In this document: piece after piece, positions 32,214-40,605 of the stretch | How the letters are laid out: each line of letters begins with the position of its first letter | Position numbering within the stretch: the first letter of the stretch is position 1 | Source of the DNA: JBGAQP01 sp044220635 | GTDB taxonomy: Bacteria > Pseudomonadota > Gammaproteobacteria > Burkholderiales > Usitatibacteraceae | Direction: 5' to 3' | Length of the DNA stretch: 64,000 nt | NCBI GenBank assembly: GCA_044220635.1 | Contig: JBGAQP010000015.1 | Coordinates: forward strand, 1-64,000 | Notes under the pieces: model-generated | Told to the model about the DNA's origin: nothing | The model's input: only the letters and a program-made list of their open reading frames with translations | Databases searched by the model: none | Made by a program: the position numbers and the translations under genes

Positions 32214-33212
32214 CTACCAGAGATCGACGCTGCGCCCGGCGGCGCGCTCGCGCTCGGCGCGCGCCTGGACGAAGCGCTGGAAGTTCGGCTCCGTGCGATG
32301 CGCCCCGCTCGCCACGTAGTCGAGCACCGAGGCGAGGTGGAAGGGGCGCAGGTAGCCCTCGGCGCGGAAGACCTCGCGCCCGCCTTCGAGGAAGACGAGC
32401 GTCGGCGTGAGCTTCACCGCGAGCGATCGGGCGTACCCGGCTTCCGGAACGCGCGTGCCGTCGGGCGCCACGACCTCGGCCTTCCCGAAGGCGTCGAGGC
32501 GCACCGCGTCGAACCGCCCGAGCAGCTCGCGCGCCGCGCCCTGGTGGAAGGCCTCGTGCAGCTCCGCGCAGGCGTCGCACTCGCGGCTCTCGAAGACGAG
32601 CATCGCCGGCCGGCCGCCCGTTCCCGCGAGGCTCGCGGGCGGGGAGCGAAACGCCCCCGGCACGGGCACCGCCGGCCGCGCCCTCGCCACGCCCTCGCGC
32701 CGCTCGTGCTCGGAGAACGGCGGCCCGCCCGCCTTCGCCGTCGCTGCGTAGGCGAGTGCGGCGCGGAAGCGCGCCGGCGGCAGGTAGCCGTTCAGGCGCA
32801 GCGCCTCGCGGCCCTGCTCGTCGAGGAAGACGAGCGTCGGGGTGAACTGCACGCGCAGGTGCGTGCCGAGCGCCTTCTCGGTGCGCGCCACCCCGTCGGT
32901 CCACACCGTCTCGCGGTCGCCCCAGAGGTTGAGGGCGATCGCGACGAAGCGCTTGCGGGTCGCCTCGGCGATGTCCTCCTGGCCGAAGTTCACCTCCATG
33001 AGGGCCTTGCAGTACGGGCAGCCGTCCTGCCCGAAGTAGACCATGACGCGCTTGCCCGCGGCGGCGGCCTCGCGCGCCTCCTCGCGGAAATCGAGGAACG
33101 ATTCCGAGAACCACTTCGGGATGTCGATCGCGTGCGGGCTGGGCTCCGCCGCCCCCGCCGCCATCGTTGCCGCGGCCACGAGCCCCGCGATGTGCCTGCC
33201 GATGCGCTTCAT
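32214..33212 (-). CDS. Exported protein with two thioredoxin-like domains
   Basis: A 332-aa periplasmic protein. The signal peptide (MKRIGRHIAGLVAAATMAAGA) supports ATG 33212; ATG 33254 is possible. The first thioredoxin-like domain has YFGQDGCPYCKALMEVNF (CPYC near residue 65) and the second has FESRECDACAELHEAF (CDAC near 212). Each has the cis-Pro strand TPTLVFL. This duplicated SoxW/thioredoxin-like arrangement suggests a thiol-disulfide reductase or heme/cofactor maturation helper in the periplasm; partner unknown. Confidence 0.87.
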   Translation of the reverse strand: MKRIGRHIAGLVAAATMAAGAAEPSPHAIDIPKWFSESFLDFREEAREAAAAGKRVMVYFGQDGCPYCKALMEVNFGQEDIAEATRKRFVAIALNLWGDRETVWTDGVARTEKALGTHLRVQFTPTLVFLDEQGREALRLNGYLPPARFRAALAYAATAKAGGPPFSEHERREGVARARPAVPVPGAFRSPPASLAGTGGRPAMLVFESRECDACAELHEAFHQGAARELLGRFDAVRLDAFGKAEVVAPDGTRVPEAGYARSLAVKLTPTLVFLEGGREVFRAEGYLRPFHLASVLDYVASGAHRTEPNFQRFVQARAERERAAGRSVDLW

Positions 33213-33285
33213 GAGGAAAATGGGGACGAGCCTCCGGAGTGCGTTGCCGTCCATGTTACCGCCTGCGGACGGATCCGGGACCCTC

Positions 33286-33423
33286 TCAGAAGCACCATTT
33301 GAAGCTGAGGAAGTAGGCCATCATCTCGGGCGTGAGGTAGCCGAGGAAGACGAGCCAGGAGACGGTCGCGAAGGCGCACAGCGCGACGAACACGACGAGC
33401 GCCTGGCGGGTGCGCGGGTTCAT
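33286..33423 (-). CDS. Small single-pass membrane protein coupled to an MFS transporter
   Basis: A 45-aa protein (MNPRTRQALVVFVALCAFA..., ending SFKWCF) with one or two hydrophobic segments. Its ATG overlaps the MFS stop codon (ATGA), which supports real translation. Function unknown; a small transporter subunit is possible. Confidence 0.65.
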   Translation of the reverse strand: MNPRTRQALVVFVALCAFATVSWLVFLGYLTPEMMAYFLSFKWCF

Positions 33424-34622
33424 CGCGCGGGGACCGTGCCGCGGCCCACGGGCCGCTCGGAGATGGGCGCGCACACGGCGGCCGCGAAGACGCCCAGCGC
33501 GATGGAGATCCACCACGCGAGGTCGTAGCTGCCCCGCGTCGTGAAGATCACCCCGCCGAGCCACGCGCCGAGGAAGCTGCCGATCTGGTGGCCGAAGAAC
33601 ACCGCGCCCGCGAGCATCGAGACGTGCTTCAGGCCGAAGATCTCCGCCACGAGCGCGTTGGTGAGCGGCACGGTCGACAGCCACAGCAGCCCCATGCCGA
33701 AGGCGAAGGCGTAGAGCGTGGCCGGGGACTTCGGCGCGAGCATCAGCGCGAGGATCAGTACGGCGCGCAGGCCGTAGATCCCGGTGAGCAGCCATTTCTT
33801 GCTCGTGCGCCCGCCGAGCCAGCCCGCGCCGTAGGAGCCGAACACGTTGCCGAAGCCGATGAGGGCGAGCGCGGTCATGCCCACGGCCGGGCTCATGCCC
33901 GCATCCTGCACGTAGCTCGGCAGGTGCAGCGCGATGAACGCGGTGTGCACGCCGCACACGAAGTAGCTCCAGAAGAGGAAGTGGAAGCTCGCCTGCCCGA
34001 GCGCCCCGGCGAAGGCGCTCGTCGCGCTCTGCTCGCTCTCGTGCCCGCGCACGACGTAGCGCCCGCTGAGCCCCGCGGCGAGCGGCACGATGAGCGCCGC
34101 GGTCGCCGCCATCGCGAAGAGGGCTCCCGCCCATCCCAGCGTCGAGATCATCGCCTGCCCGTAGGGCACCATGGCGAACTGGCCGAAGGAGCCCCCGGCG
34201 CTCGCGATCCCCATGGCGACCGAGCGCTTCTCGGGCGGCACGGCCTTGGCGACCACGCCCAGCACCACGCCGAAGGTCGTGCCGGAGAGCGCGAAGCCGA
34301 CGAGCAGCCCCGCGGAGACCCCGAGGCCGAGCGGCGTCGTCGAGCCCGCCATCAGCACGAGCCCCAGGGCGTAGATGGCCGCGCTCGCCACGAGCACCCG
34401 GCCCGCTCCGTGGCGGTCGGCGAAGGCGCCCGCGAAGGGCACGAACGCGCCCCAGAGCAGGTTCTGCAGCGCGATGGCGAAGGCGAACTCGTCGCGCGTC
34501 CAGCCGTGGGCGAGCGTCATCGGGGGCATGAAGAGACCCATCGTCTGGCGCACGCCCATGGCGAGCATCAGCACGAGGCCCGCGCAGACGAGCACCGTCG
34601 GGATCGATCTCACGCGGCCCAT
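33420..34622 (-). CDS. Major facilitator superfamily transporter
   Basis: A 400-aa inner-membrane carrier with 12 predicted helices. Typical MFS features are the loop 2-3 motif GAFADRHGAGRVL near residue 65 and PPEKRSVAMGIASAGGSFGQF near 130, which resembles oxalate/formate- or monocarboxylate-type MFS proteins. It is coupled at its 3' end to a 45-aa membrane protein and lies 7 bases downstream of the beta-lactamase-fold hydrolase gene. Substrate unknown. Confidence 0.88.
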   Translation of the reverse strand: MGRVRSIPTVLVCAGLVLMLAMGVRQTMGLFMPPMTLAHGWTRDEFAFAIALQNLLWGAFVPFAGAFADRHGAGRVLVASAAIYALGLVLMAGSTTPLGLGVSAGLLVGFALSGTTFGVVLGVVAKAVPPEKRSVAMGIASAGGSFGQFAMVPYGQAMISTLGWAGALFAMAATAALIVPLAAGLSGRYVVRGHESEQSATSAFAGALGQASFHFLFWSYFVCGVHTAFIALHLPSYVQDAGMSPAVGMTALALIGFGNVFGSYGAGWLGGRTSKKWLLTGIYGLRAVLILALMLAPKSPATLYAFAFGMGLLWLSTVPLTNALVAEIFGLKHVSMLAGAVFFGHQIGSFLGAWLGGVIFTTRGSYDLAWWISIALGVFAAAVCAPISERPVGRGTVPAR

Positions 34623-34629
34623 GCCCGCC

Positions 34630-36042
34630 TCACTTCACGCGCGCTCCGGGGATCTCGCGGCCGCCCTGGTAGAGGACGATCTCCTCGACGCGGCCGTCCG
34701 CGCCGCGGCGGAAGGCGAACTGCGCCTCGATCTCGCGCGCGAAGAACTGGTCGGGCGCCTCGGCGAAGATCTCGACCGCGCCCTGCCCCGCCGCCCCCGC
34801 GAAGAGCCGCGCGCCCCGGCGCGCGACCGCCAGCGTGAAGTCCGGCGCGAGCCGGTACTCGCCCACGAACTCCTCGAGCTTCGCCTCTTGCATCGCGATC
34901 GCCACGCGCAGCTTGCGGATCGGCAGCGACGGATCGACGAGGTGCAGGGCGAGGTCGTCGAGGTTCGCCTCGCTGTCGGAGAGCACGAAGGCGGCGGTGC
35001 GCGCGTCCGGGTTCGCGACGAGGATCGCCCGGTGCCCGCCGGTCGCGCCGTTGTGGAAGAAGAGCCGCCCGACCGGGCGCTCGCGCATCCCCCAGCCGAT
35101 CGCCATGTTCGTCTCCAGGCCCACCGGACGCATCTTCGTGAACGTGGCCGCGATCACGGGGGCGAGCGGCGTCTCGCGCCGTCCCGCCACGCTCTCCGCG
35201 AAGCGAAGCATGTCGCCGGCCGAGGCGCGCAGGCCCCCGGCGCCGGCGAGCTCCGGGGCGAGCGTCCACGGCGGCACGGGTCGCCGCTCGAGGTCGTGGC
35301 CCTGAACCAGGCGCGCCGCCTGCTTCGGCGCGAGCCGCACTCCCGTGCTCTTCATGCCCAGGGGCGCGAGGACCCGCTCGGCGACGAGCTGGTCCCAGGG
35401 CTTGCCGGCGCGCCGGCCGAGCAGCTCGGAAAGCCACAGGTAGCCGAAGTTCGAGTATTCCACCGCCGTGCCCACGTCGCGCGCGAGCTCGGTGCGCGCG
35501 AGCGCCGCGTAGAGCGCGTCCGCGTCGAAGCCGCGATAGGGATCGAACGCGTCCACCGGCACGAACCCCGGTGGCAGCCGCGGCAGGGAAGAAGCGTGCG
35601 TCGCGAGGTCGGCGAGCGTGATCTCGCGCCCGCGCCGGGGCAGCTTCGCCCCGGCGGGCGCGTGCTTCGCGGCGGCGTCGGCCAGCGCGAGCTCGCCGCG
35701 CGCGACCATCTCGGCGAGCAGCAGCCCGGTGAAGGCCTTCGAGATCGAGCCGATCTCGAAGACGGAATCGCGGTCGAAGGCAGGCTTGCCCGCGCTCCTG
35801 CTGCACGCGAAGACGAGGCGCGAGGCCGCGCCCACCGTGCCCACCGCGGCGCACACGGGGCGCTCGGCGGCCTCGAGGCGCGCGGCGACGAGCTCGGCGT
35901 GCGGGTCGGGCGCGGCGCGCGCCATCGCGCAGGCGAGGGCGAAGGCGCAGGCGAGGAAGGATCGCGAAGCGACGAGGTGACGCGAAACCACGGGTTGAAG
36001 GATTCGCGTCACGAATGGCGCGGAAAAATTGGCGAACGCCAT
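34630..36042 (-). CDS. Serine hydrolase, class C beta-lactamase fold
   Basis: A 470-aa exported hydrolase. Catalytic motifs are SxxK in FEIGSISKAFTG (about 95), YxN in EYSNFGYLW (about 175) and HNGATGG near 330 in place of KTG. A C-terminal lipocalin-like domain of about 110 residues follows (LEEFVGEYRLAPDFTLAV). Family members are esterases, D-amino-acid peptidases or beta-lactamase-like; the substrate is unknown. The ATG at 36042 overlaps a TATAAT hexamer, so the true start may be a GTG at 36012 or 35991, which still leaves a signal sequence (ACAFALACAMARA). Confidence 0.87.
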   Translation of the reverse strand: MAFANFSAPFVTRILQPVVSRHLVASRSFLACAFALACAMARAAPDPHAELVAARLEAAERPVCAAVGTVGAASRLVFACSRSAGKPAFDRDSVFEIGSISKAFTGLLLAEMVARGELALADAAAKHAPAGAKLPRRGREITLADLATHASSLPRLPPGFVPVDAFDPYRGFDADALYAALARTELARDVGTAVEYSNFGYLWLSELLGRRAGKPWDQLVAERVLAPLGMKSTGVRLAPKQAARLVQGHDLERRPVPPWTLAPELAGAGGLRASAGDMLRFAESVAGRRETPLAPVIAATFTKMRPVGLETNMAIGWGMRERPVGRLFFHNGATGGHRAILVANPDARTAAFVLSDSEANLDDLALHLVDPSLPIRKLRVAIAMQEAKLEEFVGEYRLAPDFTLAVARRGARLFAGAAGQGAVEIFAEAPDQFFAREIEAQFAFRRGADGRVEEIVLYQGGREIPGARVK

Positions 36043-36046
36043 TATA
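36041..36046 (-). promoter_or_regulatory. TATAAT hexamer overlapping the annotated hydrolase start
   Basis: The minus strand reads CCCGTATAATGGCG, a perfect -10 hexamer whose last bases form the ATG at 36042. If it is a real promoter, transcription starts downstream of this ATG and translation must begin at a later GTG. No convincing -35 at 17 bases. Confidence 0.4.
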
Positions 36047-36201
36047 CGGGGCGCGCCCGGCAAGGCCCCGGTTCGGGAGTGACAAACCGTAACAATCGGC
36101 AAGCCCCAGCGCATTGTCCCCCGCGAGAGCGCGGGCGCACACTTCCCGCATCGAATCCGCAGCGCGCGAACCCGCCGCGCGGCCCACGAAAGGAGAAGCA
36201 G

Positions 36202-36579
36202 ATGAACCTTCGCATGCTCGCCGCCGCGACCGCCGCGCTGGGAGCGATCGCCGCGGGACCCGCGCACGCCACTTGCAGCTGGGAGTGGCTCTGCAATGGC
36301 GAGGGCAGCTGCAAGCACATGCCCGTGTGCGACTCCGTCTACGAGATCGCGCCGCCGCAGCCCAACGCGCAGCCGCCCGCGATGCCGCCGCTTTCCATGC
36401 GCCCGCACAAGCTGCCCGCGGGCATGGGCACGCTCACCTGCGAGCACATCATGCGCAAGGGCAAGAGCGGGCGCTGGTACTGGAACGAGGCCTGCTTCTG
36501 CACCGACCCGAAGAAGACGCGGGATCCGAGCGCGCCGTTCGCGAACATCGTGCGCTGCGAGCCGCCCTACAAGGAATAG
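36202..36579 (+). CDS. Small exported Cys-rich protein
   Basis: A 125-aa protein with a strong ribosome binding site (AAAGGAGAAGCAG) and signal peptide (MNLRMLAAATAALGAIAAGPAHA). The mature part has an even set of cysteines (CSWEWLCNGEGSCKHMPVC, TCEHIM, ACFCTDP, VRCEPP), suggesting disulfides, and a Pro-rich middle. I do not recognise a family. It is divergent from the serine hydrolase. Confidence 0.72.
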   Translation: MNLRMLAAATAALGAIAAGPAHATCSWEWLCNGEGSCKHMPVCDSVYEIAPPQPNAQPPAMPPLSMRPHKLPAGMGTLTCEHIMRKGKSGRWYWNEACFCTDPKKTRDPSAPFANIVRCEPPYKE

Positions 36580-36595
36580 CCCGCGCCGGGCGCGC

Positions 36596-36805
36596 TCAAC
36601 GCACGCGCCGCCCGGTGAATTCCTCCTCGATCACCTCGCGGTAGTAGCTCGCCGGCGTCGGCGAGCTCATGAGCCGGCGGTAGACCTCGGGCGAGACGTT
36701 CGCGTACTCGAAGGTCCCGGCCGTGGTCTCCACAACGAGCCGGCGGTTCTTCTCGTCGTAGCCCGCGGAGCGCAGCCCCGTGGCGTTCAGGCGCTTCATG
36801 TCCAT
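36596..36805 (-). CDS. KTSC domain protein
   Basis: A 69-aa protein covering one KTSC domain (SAGYDEKNRRLVVETTAGTFEYANVSPEVYRRLMSS), normally linked to RNA metabolism or to lysyl-tRNA synthetase by fusion; free-standing copies have no proven function. It is followed 4 bases upstream in coordinate order by the YceI gene, so the two may be cotranscribed. Length is normal. Confidence 0.85.
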   Translation of the reverse strand: MDMKRLNATGLRSAGYDEKNRRLVVETTAGTFEYANVSPEVYRRLMSSPTPASYYREVIEEEFTGRRVR

Positions 36806-36809
36806 CGCT

Positions 36810-37415
36810 TCATCCTCCCGCGGGCGGCGGCTCCACCGCCGGCTCGGTCTTCACCGCCTCGATCTGGATCACCACCTTCACCTCGTCGCCGATGAACGCC
36901 GGGTAGCTCGTCATGCCGAAGGCCGAGCGGCTGAGTGTGGCGACCACGTCCGCCCCGCAGGTGGTGCGCACGAAGAAGGGGCGCCTCGTGCAGCCGAAGC
37001 GCTCGATCGAGATCGCCACGGGGCGGCGGACTCCGAGCAGCGTCAGCTCGCCCTGGGCGCGCCGCGGCTCGCCCTGCTCGAACTCCATGCGCCCGGCCTC
37101 GAACACCATCTTCGGGTGCTTGTCGACGGCGAAGAAATCCTCGCCGCGCAGCGCCTCGTCGAGCAGGGGATTGCCGGTGGACACCGAGCGGGTGTCGATC
37201 TCGATGGTGAGCGTGCCCGTGCGCGCCTCGCGGTCGAGCACGATGCGCCCGGTGGTGCGCTCGAAGCGCCCGCGCTGGGTGGAGATCCCCAGGTGCAGCA
37301 CCTCGAAGGTGGGAAAGGTGTGCCCGCGGTCGACGATGAACTCCTCGGGCGCGGCGAGCGCGGGCCCGGCGAGGGCGGCGGCGGCGGCGAGCGCGGCAGG
37401 CGCGAGCGCTCTCAC
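36810..37415 (-). CDS. YceI family periplasmic protein
   Basis: A 201-aa exported lipocalin-like protein that binds isoprenoid-type lipids. The GTG start at 37415 overlaps the DinB stop (GTGA) and gives a signal peptide ending ALAGPALAA. Family signatures are VDRGHTFPTFEVLHLGISTQRGRF near residue 28, HPKMVFEA near 105 and LTLLGVRRPV near 125. The AFGMTSYPAFIGDEVKV end is typical. Role probably in quinone/isoprenoid handling; not certain. Confidence 0.9.
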   Translation of the reverse strand: MRALAPAALAAAAALAGPALAAPEEFIVDRGHTFPTFEVLHLGISTQRGRFERTTGRIVLDREARTGTLTIEIDTRSVSTGNPLLDEALRGEDFFAVDKHPKMVFEAGRMEFEQGEPRRAQGELTLLGVRRPVAISIERFGCTRRPFFVRTTCGADVVATLSRSAFGMTSYPAFIGDEVKVVIQIEAVKTEPAVEPPPAGG

Positions 37416-37906
37416 GGCGCCGCGGCCCCCGGCGCGAGGCGCGCGATCTCCTCGCGGTGCTCGCGGTCGTGCCCGGCGACCATGGCGACGAGGTCCGTCA
37501 CGCAGATCGTGCGGCCGGCGAAGACGCCTTCGCGCGCGAGCTCTTCCGGGCCGAGGGCGGCGAGCCGCCGCACGAGCTCGGAGCGCGCGGCGGCGAAATC
37601 GCGCGCCGCCGCTTCCGCGTCCTGCGAGCGGTAGTCGCGGTCGAGCGCCACCGCCGCCCCGTCGAAGCCGGCGAGCTCGGGCCGGGCCTCCGAGAGCATC
37701 CGGGCGAGGCGGGCGAGGTAGCCTTCGCGCTCGAGGTCCCGCAGGTGGCAGGCGTGCTCCACGAGCGAGAACCCGCCGCCGGCGGGCTGCGCGCGCCACG
37801 CCTCGGGCCCGGCGCGCTCGAGCGCGGAGGCGAGGAAGGCGGGCATCGAGGCGAGGGCGGAGAGGGCTTCGGGGAAACCCCGGCGGAGGAACTCGGGTGC
37901 GTTCAT
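37412..37906 (-). CDS. DinB-like four-helix metalloprotein
   Basis: A 164-aa protein of the DinB/YfiT superfamily. The metal-ligand histidines are in SLVEHACHLRDLEREG (about residues 47-62) and AGHDREHREEIARL near the C terminus. Members include metal-dependent thiol transferases (bacillithiol, mycothiol); in a proteobacterium the cofactor is unclear. It is coupled to the YceI gene downstream by a 4-base overlap. Confidence 0.85.
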   Translation of the reverse strand: MNAPEFLRRGFPEALSALASMPAFLASALERAGPEAWRAQPAGGGFSLVEHACHLRDLEREGYLARLARMLSEARPELAGFDGAAVALDRDYRSQDAEAAARDFAAARSELVRRLAALGPEELAREGVFAGRTICVTDLVAMVAGHDREHREEIARLAPGAAAP

Positions 37907-37948
37907 GGCGAAGGGTCAACAGCCGGCGGGGGCGGGGAATTCCCGATT

Positions 37949-38557
37949 CTACTTCCCCGCCTTGTCGCCCCAGAGCTCGCGCAGCCGCGCGTCGCGCCCG
38001 CAGCCGTTGCGGTAGAAGTTGTAGCGCACCGGGTTCTTGCGGTAGTAGTCCTGGTGGTAGTCCTCGGCCGGGTAGAAGGGGCCGGCCATCTCGACGGGCG
38101 TGACGATCGCCTCCTTGAACGGCTTCGACTTCGCGAGCGCGCCCTTCGAGGCCTCGGCGGCCTTCCGCTGCGCCTCGTCGTGGTAGAAGATCGCCGTGCG
38201 GTACTGGTTGCCGGAGTCGCAGAACTGGCGGTCCTTCACGGTGGGATCGACGTTCACCCAGAAGACCTCGAGCAGCTTCTCGTAGCTCACCTTCTTCGGG
38301 TCGTAGACCACCTGCACGACTTCGGCGTGTCCCGTCGTGCCCGTGGTGACCTGCTGGTAGCTGGGGTCCGCCGTGCGCCCGCCCATGTAGCCCGAGATGG
38401 TCGCCGTCACGCCGGGCAGCTTGTCGTAGGGCGGCTCCATGCACCAGAAGCAGCCGCCGGCGAAGGTGGCGACGGCGTGCCCGGGCGGCACCACGGGGGA
38501 AGCGGCGATCGCCGCGGGAACGGCGAGCGCGGCGAGGAGCATCAGGACGCGGGTCAT
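37949..38557 (-). CDS. msrA: Peptide-methionine (S)-S-oxide reductase, exported
   Basis: A 202-aa MsrA that repairs methionine-S-sulfoxide. The active site GGCFWCME (Cys about residue 36) and YMGGRTADPSYQQVTTGTTGHAE are intact. A recycling region NFYRNGCGRDARL is near the C terminus. A signal peptide (MTRVLMLLAALAVPAAIAA) predicts periplasmic location, unlike the cytosolic E. coli enzyme. It lies between DinB and the DUF2238-GNAT gene. Confidence 0.94.
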   Translation of the reverse strand: MTRVLMLLAALAVPAAIAASPVVPPGHAVATFAGGCFWCMEPPYDKLPGVTATISGYMGGRTADPSYQQVTTGTTGHAEVVQVVYDPKKVSYEKLLEVFWVNVDPTVKDRQFCDSGNQYRTAIFYHDEAQRKAAEASKGALAKSKPFKEAIVTPVEMAGPFYPAEDYHQDYYRKNPVRYNFYRNGCGRDARLRELWGDKAGK

Positions 38558-38609
38558 CGGGCCTCCGGTGGGTGGGGTACGCCAATCGGTCGTTCGACCG
38601 CGGGCCCGC

Positions 38610-39695
38610 TTACGGATTCCCGAAGCCGAGCCACATTTCGTGCTCCCCGTCCTCGCCGATCACGCCCGTGCGCCGGAACCCGGCACGTTCGCAGAGGCGC
38701 GCGGCGCGCCCGTTGGCCGCGACGAAGGACAGGCGCACGCCGGCGCAGCCCGGGCGCTCGCGCGCTTCCGCGACCACGCGCTCGAGCACCCGCCGGCCGA
38801 TCCCCCGGCCCTGCCAGTCGGCGTCGACGAGCAACCGGGCGAGATGCACCTCGTGGCCTCCGGCCTCGCGCGGCCGGTCGGCGACCAGCACGAAGCCGAC
38901 CACGGTCTCGCCCGAGACCACCGCGCGGTAGCGAATGCCCTCGTGGCGCGCCGCCAGCCAGAAGGACTTGCCCATGCTCGCGACGAGCCGCTCCTGCCCC
39001 CGCCCGAGGCGCAGCCCCGACACCGCGTCGATGTTCGCGTCGCTCACCTCGCGGAAGGCGAGCGGGCCGGGAAGCGGCCCGGCGAGCCCGAGCTCGCGGT
39101 CGTGGGCGCGGCCGAGCAGGAGCTGGGCGAGCATCGCGCCGACGAGCGCGAGGAACATGTCCCACTGCGTGTCCCACACGTCGCCCTGCGTGCCGAGGAA
39201 GGCCTCGGCCGCCTCCTGCGAGGCGAGCGCCACCCACCACTCGATCATCTCGTAGAACGCGCTGAACGCGAGGCAGATCGCCGTCGCGAAGGTGAAGAGC
39301 CAGGGCCCGCGCGCGACCACGCGGTTCCTGAGGAGGACCTCGCGCGCGACCATCGCCGGCACGAAGCCCTGCAGGAAGTGGCCGACGCGGTCGTAGTAGT
39401 TGCGTGCGAGCCCGAACTCGTCGCGCAGCCAGTTGAAGGCGGGCACCTCGGCGTAGGTGTACTTCCCCCCCACCATCAGCACGATCGCGTGCACGCCGAT
39501 CAGCACGAGGACGAGCGGCGTGAAGCGCCAGCGCGGGTAGAGGCCCGCGAGGATCGCGGCGGCCGCGACCGCGGGCGCGACCTCGAGCACCCAGGTCATC
39601 CGGTCCCTGGGCATCCAGCCCGACCAGGCGAAGACCGCGGCCGCGGCCGCGAGGATCGCGAGGTGCAGCCGCGGCGAAGCGGCGACCGGGTTCAC
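38610..39695 (-). CDS. DUF2238 (YjdF-like) membrane protein fused to a GNAT acetyltransferase
   Basis: A 361-aa two-part protein. Residues 1-200 are a six-helix DUF2238 domain with NYYDRVGHFLQGFVPA near 98 and WDTQWDMFLALVGA near 178. Residues about 215-361 form a GNAT domain with the acetyl-CoA motif VDADWQGRGIGRRVLE and a late NGRAARLCERAGF helix. The two are usually separate genes, and the reading frame is continuous with no stop between them. The GTG start overlaps the ROK kinase stop (GTGA). Substrate unknown; acylation of a membrane-near amine is possible. Confidence 0.85.
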   Translation of the reverse strand: MNPVAASPRLHLAILAAAAAVFAWSGWMPRDRMTWVLEVAPAVAAAAILAGLYPRWRFTPLVLVLIGVHAIVLMVGGKYTYAEVPAFNWLRDEFGLARNYYDRVGHFLQGFVPAMVAREVLLRNRVVARGPWLFTFATAICLAFSAFYEMIEWWVALASQEAAEAFLGTQGDVWDTQWDMFLALVGAMLAQLLLGRAHDRELGLAGPLPGPLAFREVSDANIDAVSGLRLGRGQERLVASMGKSFWLAARHEGIRYRAVVSGETVVGFVLVADRPREAGGHEVHLARLLVDADWQGRGIGRRVLERVVAEARERPGCAGVRLSFVAANGRAARLCERAGFRRTGVIGEDGEHEMWLGFGNP

Positions 39696-40600
39696 GCGTT
39701 CCCCCAGAGCCAGGCCGCGCCGCGCACGCCGCTCGAATCGCCGTGCGCGGGCGGCAGCAGCTTCGTGCGCACCTCGTCGGAGAAGACGTGCGCGCCCCAG
39801 AGGGATGGGACGCTCGCGTAGAGCCGTCCGAGGTTCGCGAGGCCCCCGCCGAGCACGATCGCCTCGGGATCGACGATGTTGATCACCCCGGCGAGCGCCC
39901 GCGCGAGGCGCTCCTCGTAGCGCGCGAGCGTGCGCGCGCACCCCGCCTCCCCGACTTCGGCGCGCCGCGCGATCTCCGGCGCCTCGAGCCTCTCGCCAGT
40001 GGCGCGCGCGTGGTCCGCCGCGAGCCCCGGCCCCGAGAGCCAGGTCTCCACGCAGCCCGCGCGCCCGCAGTAGCACGGCAGCGGCGGCTCGTCGGCGCGC
40101 GGCGCGGGCAGCGGGTTGTGCCCCCACTCGCCGGCGATCGCGTTCGCGCCCGTGAGCACCCGGCCGCCGACCACGAGCCCGCCGCCCACGCCGGTGCCGA
40201 GGATCACGCCGAAGACCACCGCGGCGCCGCGCCCCGCGCCGTCGGTCGCCTCGGAGAGCGCGAAGCAGTTCGCGTCGTTCGCCACGCGCACCTCGCGCCC
40301 GAGCGCCGCCTCGAGATCCTCGCGCAGGGGCCGGCCGTTGAGGCAGGTCGAGTTTGCGTTCTTCACGCGGCCCGTGGCGAGCGAGAGCGCGCCGGGGATC
40401 GCGACCCCGACGCTGTGGCGGCCGCCGAGCTCCGACTCCGCCCCGGCGACGAGGCGCGCGACCGCGGCGAGCGTCGCCTCGTAGTCGCCCGCGGGCGTGG
40501 GCTCGCGCCGGCGCAGCCGGAAGCTGCCGTCGCCCGCGAGCGCCGCGATCTCGATCTTCGTCCCGCCCAGGTCGATGCCCAGGCGCAGGGTTTCGGCCAT
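39692..40600 (-). CDS. ROK family sugar kinase (fructokinase/N-acetylglucosamine kinase-like)
   Basis: A 302-aa sugar kinase. The phosphate-binding GIDLGGTKIEIAAL is at residues 8-21, GTGVGGGLVVGG near 133, and the sugar/zinc motif GEWGHNPLP followed by CYCGRAGCVETWLSG near 155-195 has the complete Cys/His zinc set of ROK kinases. The C-terminal VLGGGLANL is also typical. Fructose, glucose or GlcNAc are plausible substrates. It ends overlapping the DUF2238-GNAT start. Confidence 0.92.
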   Translation of the reverse strand: MAETLRLGIDLGGTKIEIAALAGDGSFRLRRREPTPAGDYEATLAAVARLVAGAESELGGRHSVGVAIPGALSLATGRVKNANSTCLNGRPLREDLEAALGREVRVANDANCFALSEATDGAGRGAAVVFGVILGTGVGGGLVVGGRVLTGANAIAGEWGHNPLPAPRADEPPLPCYCGRAGCVETWLSGPGLAADHARATGERLEAPEIARRAEVGEAGCARTLARYEERLARALAGVINIVDPEAIVLGGGLANLGRLYASVPSLWGAHVFSDEVRTKLLPPAHGDSSGVRGAAWLWGNA

Positions 40601-40605
40601 GGGCG

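Noticed and set aside
33217..33227. AAAATGGGGAC, half of the repeat palindrome, near the start of the thioredoxin-like gene
   Set aside because: The other half is missing (GAGCC instead of GTCCCC) and there is no proper central dyad at the right distance. It could be a decayed copy but chance is likely.
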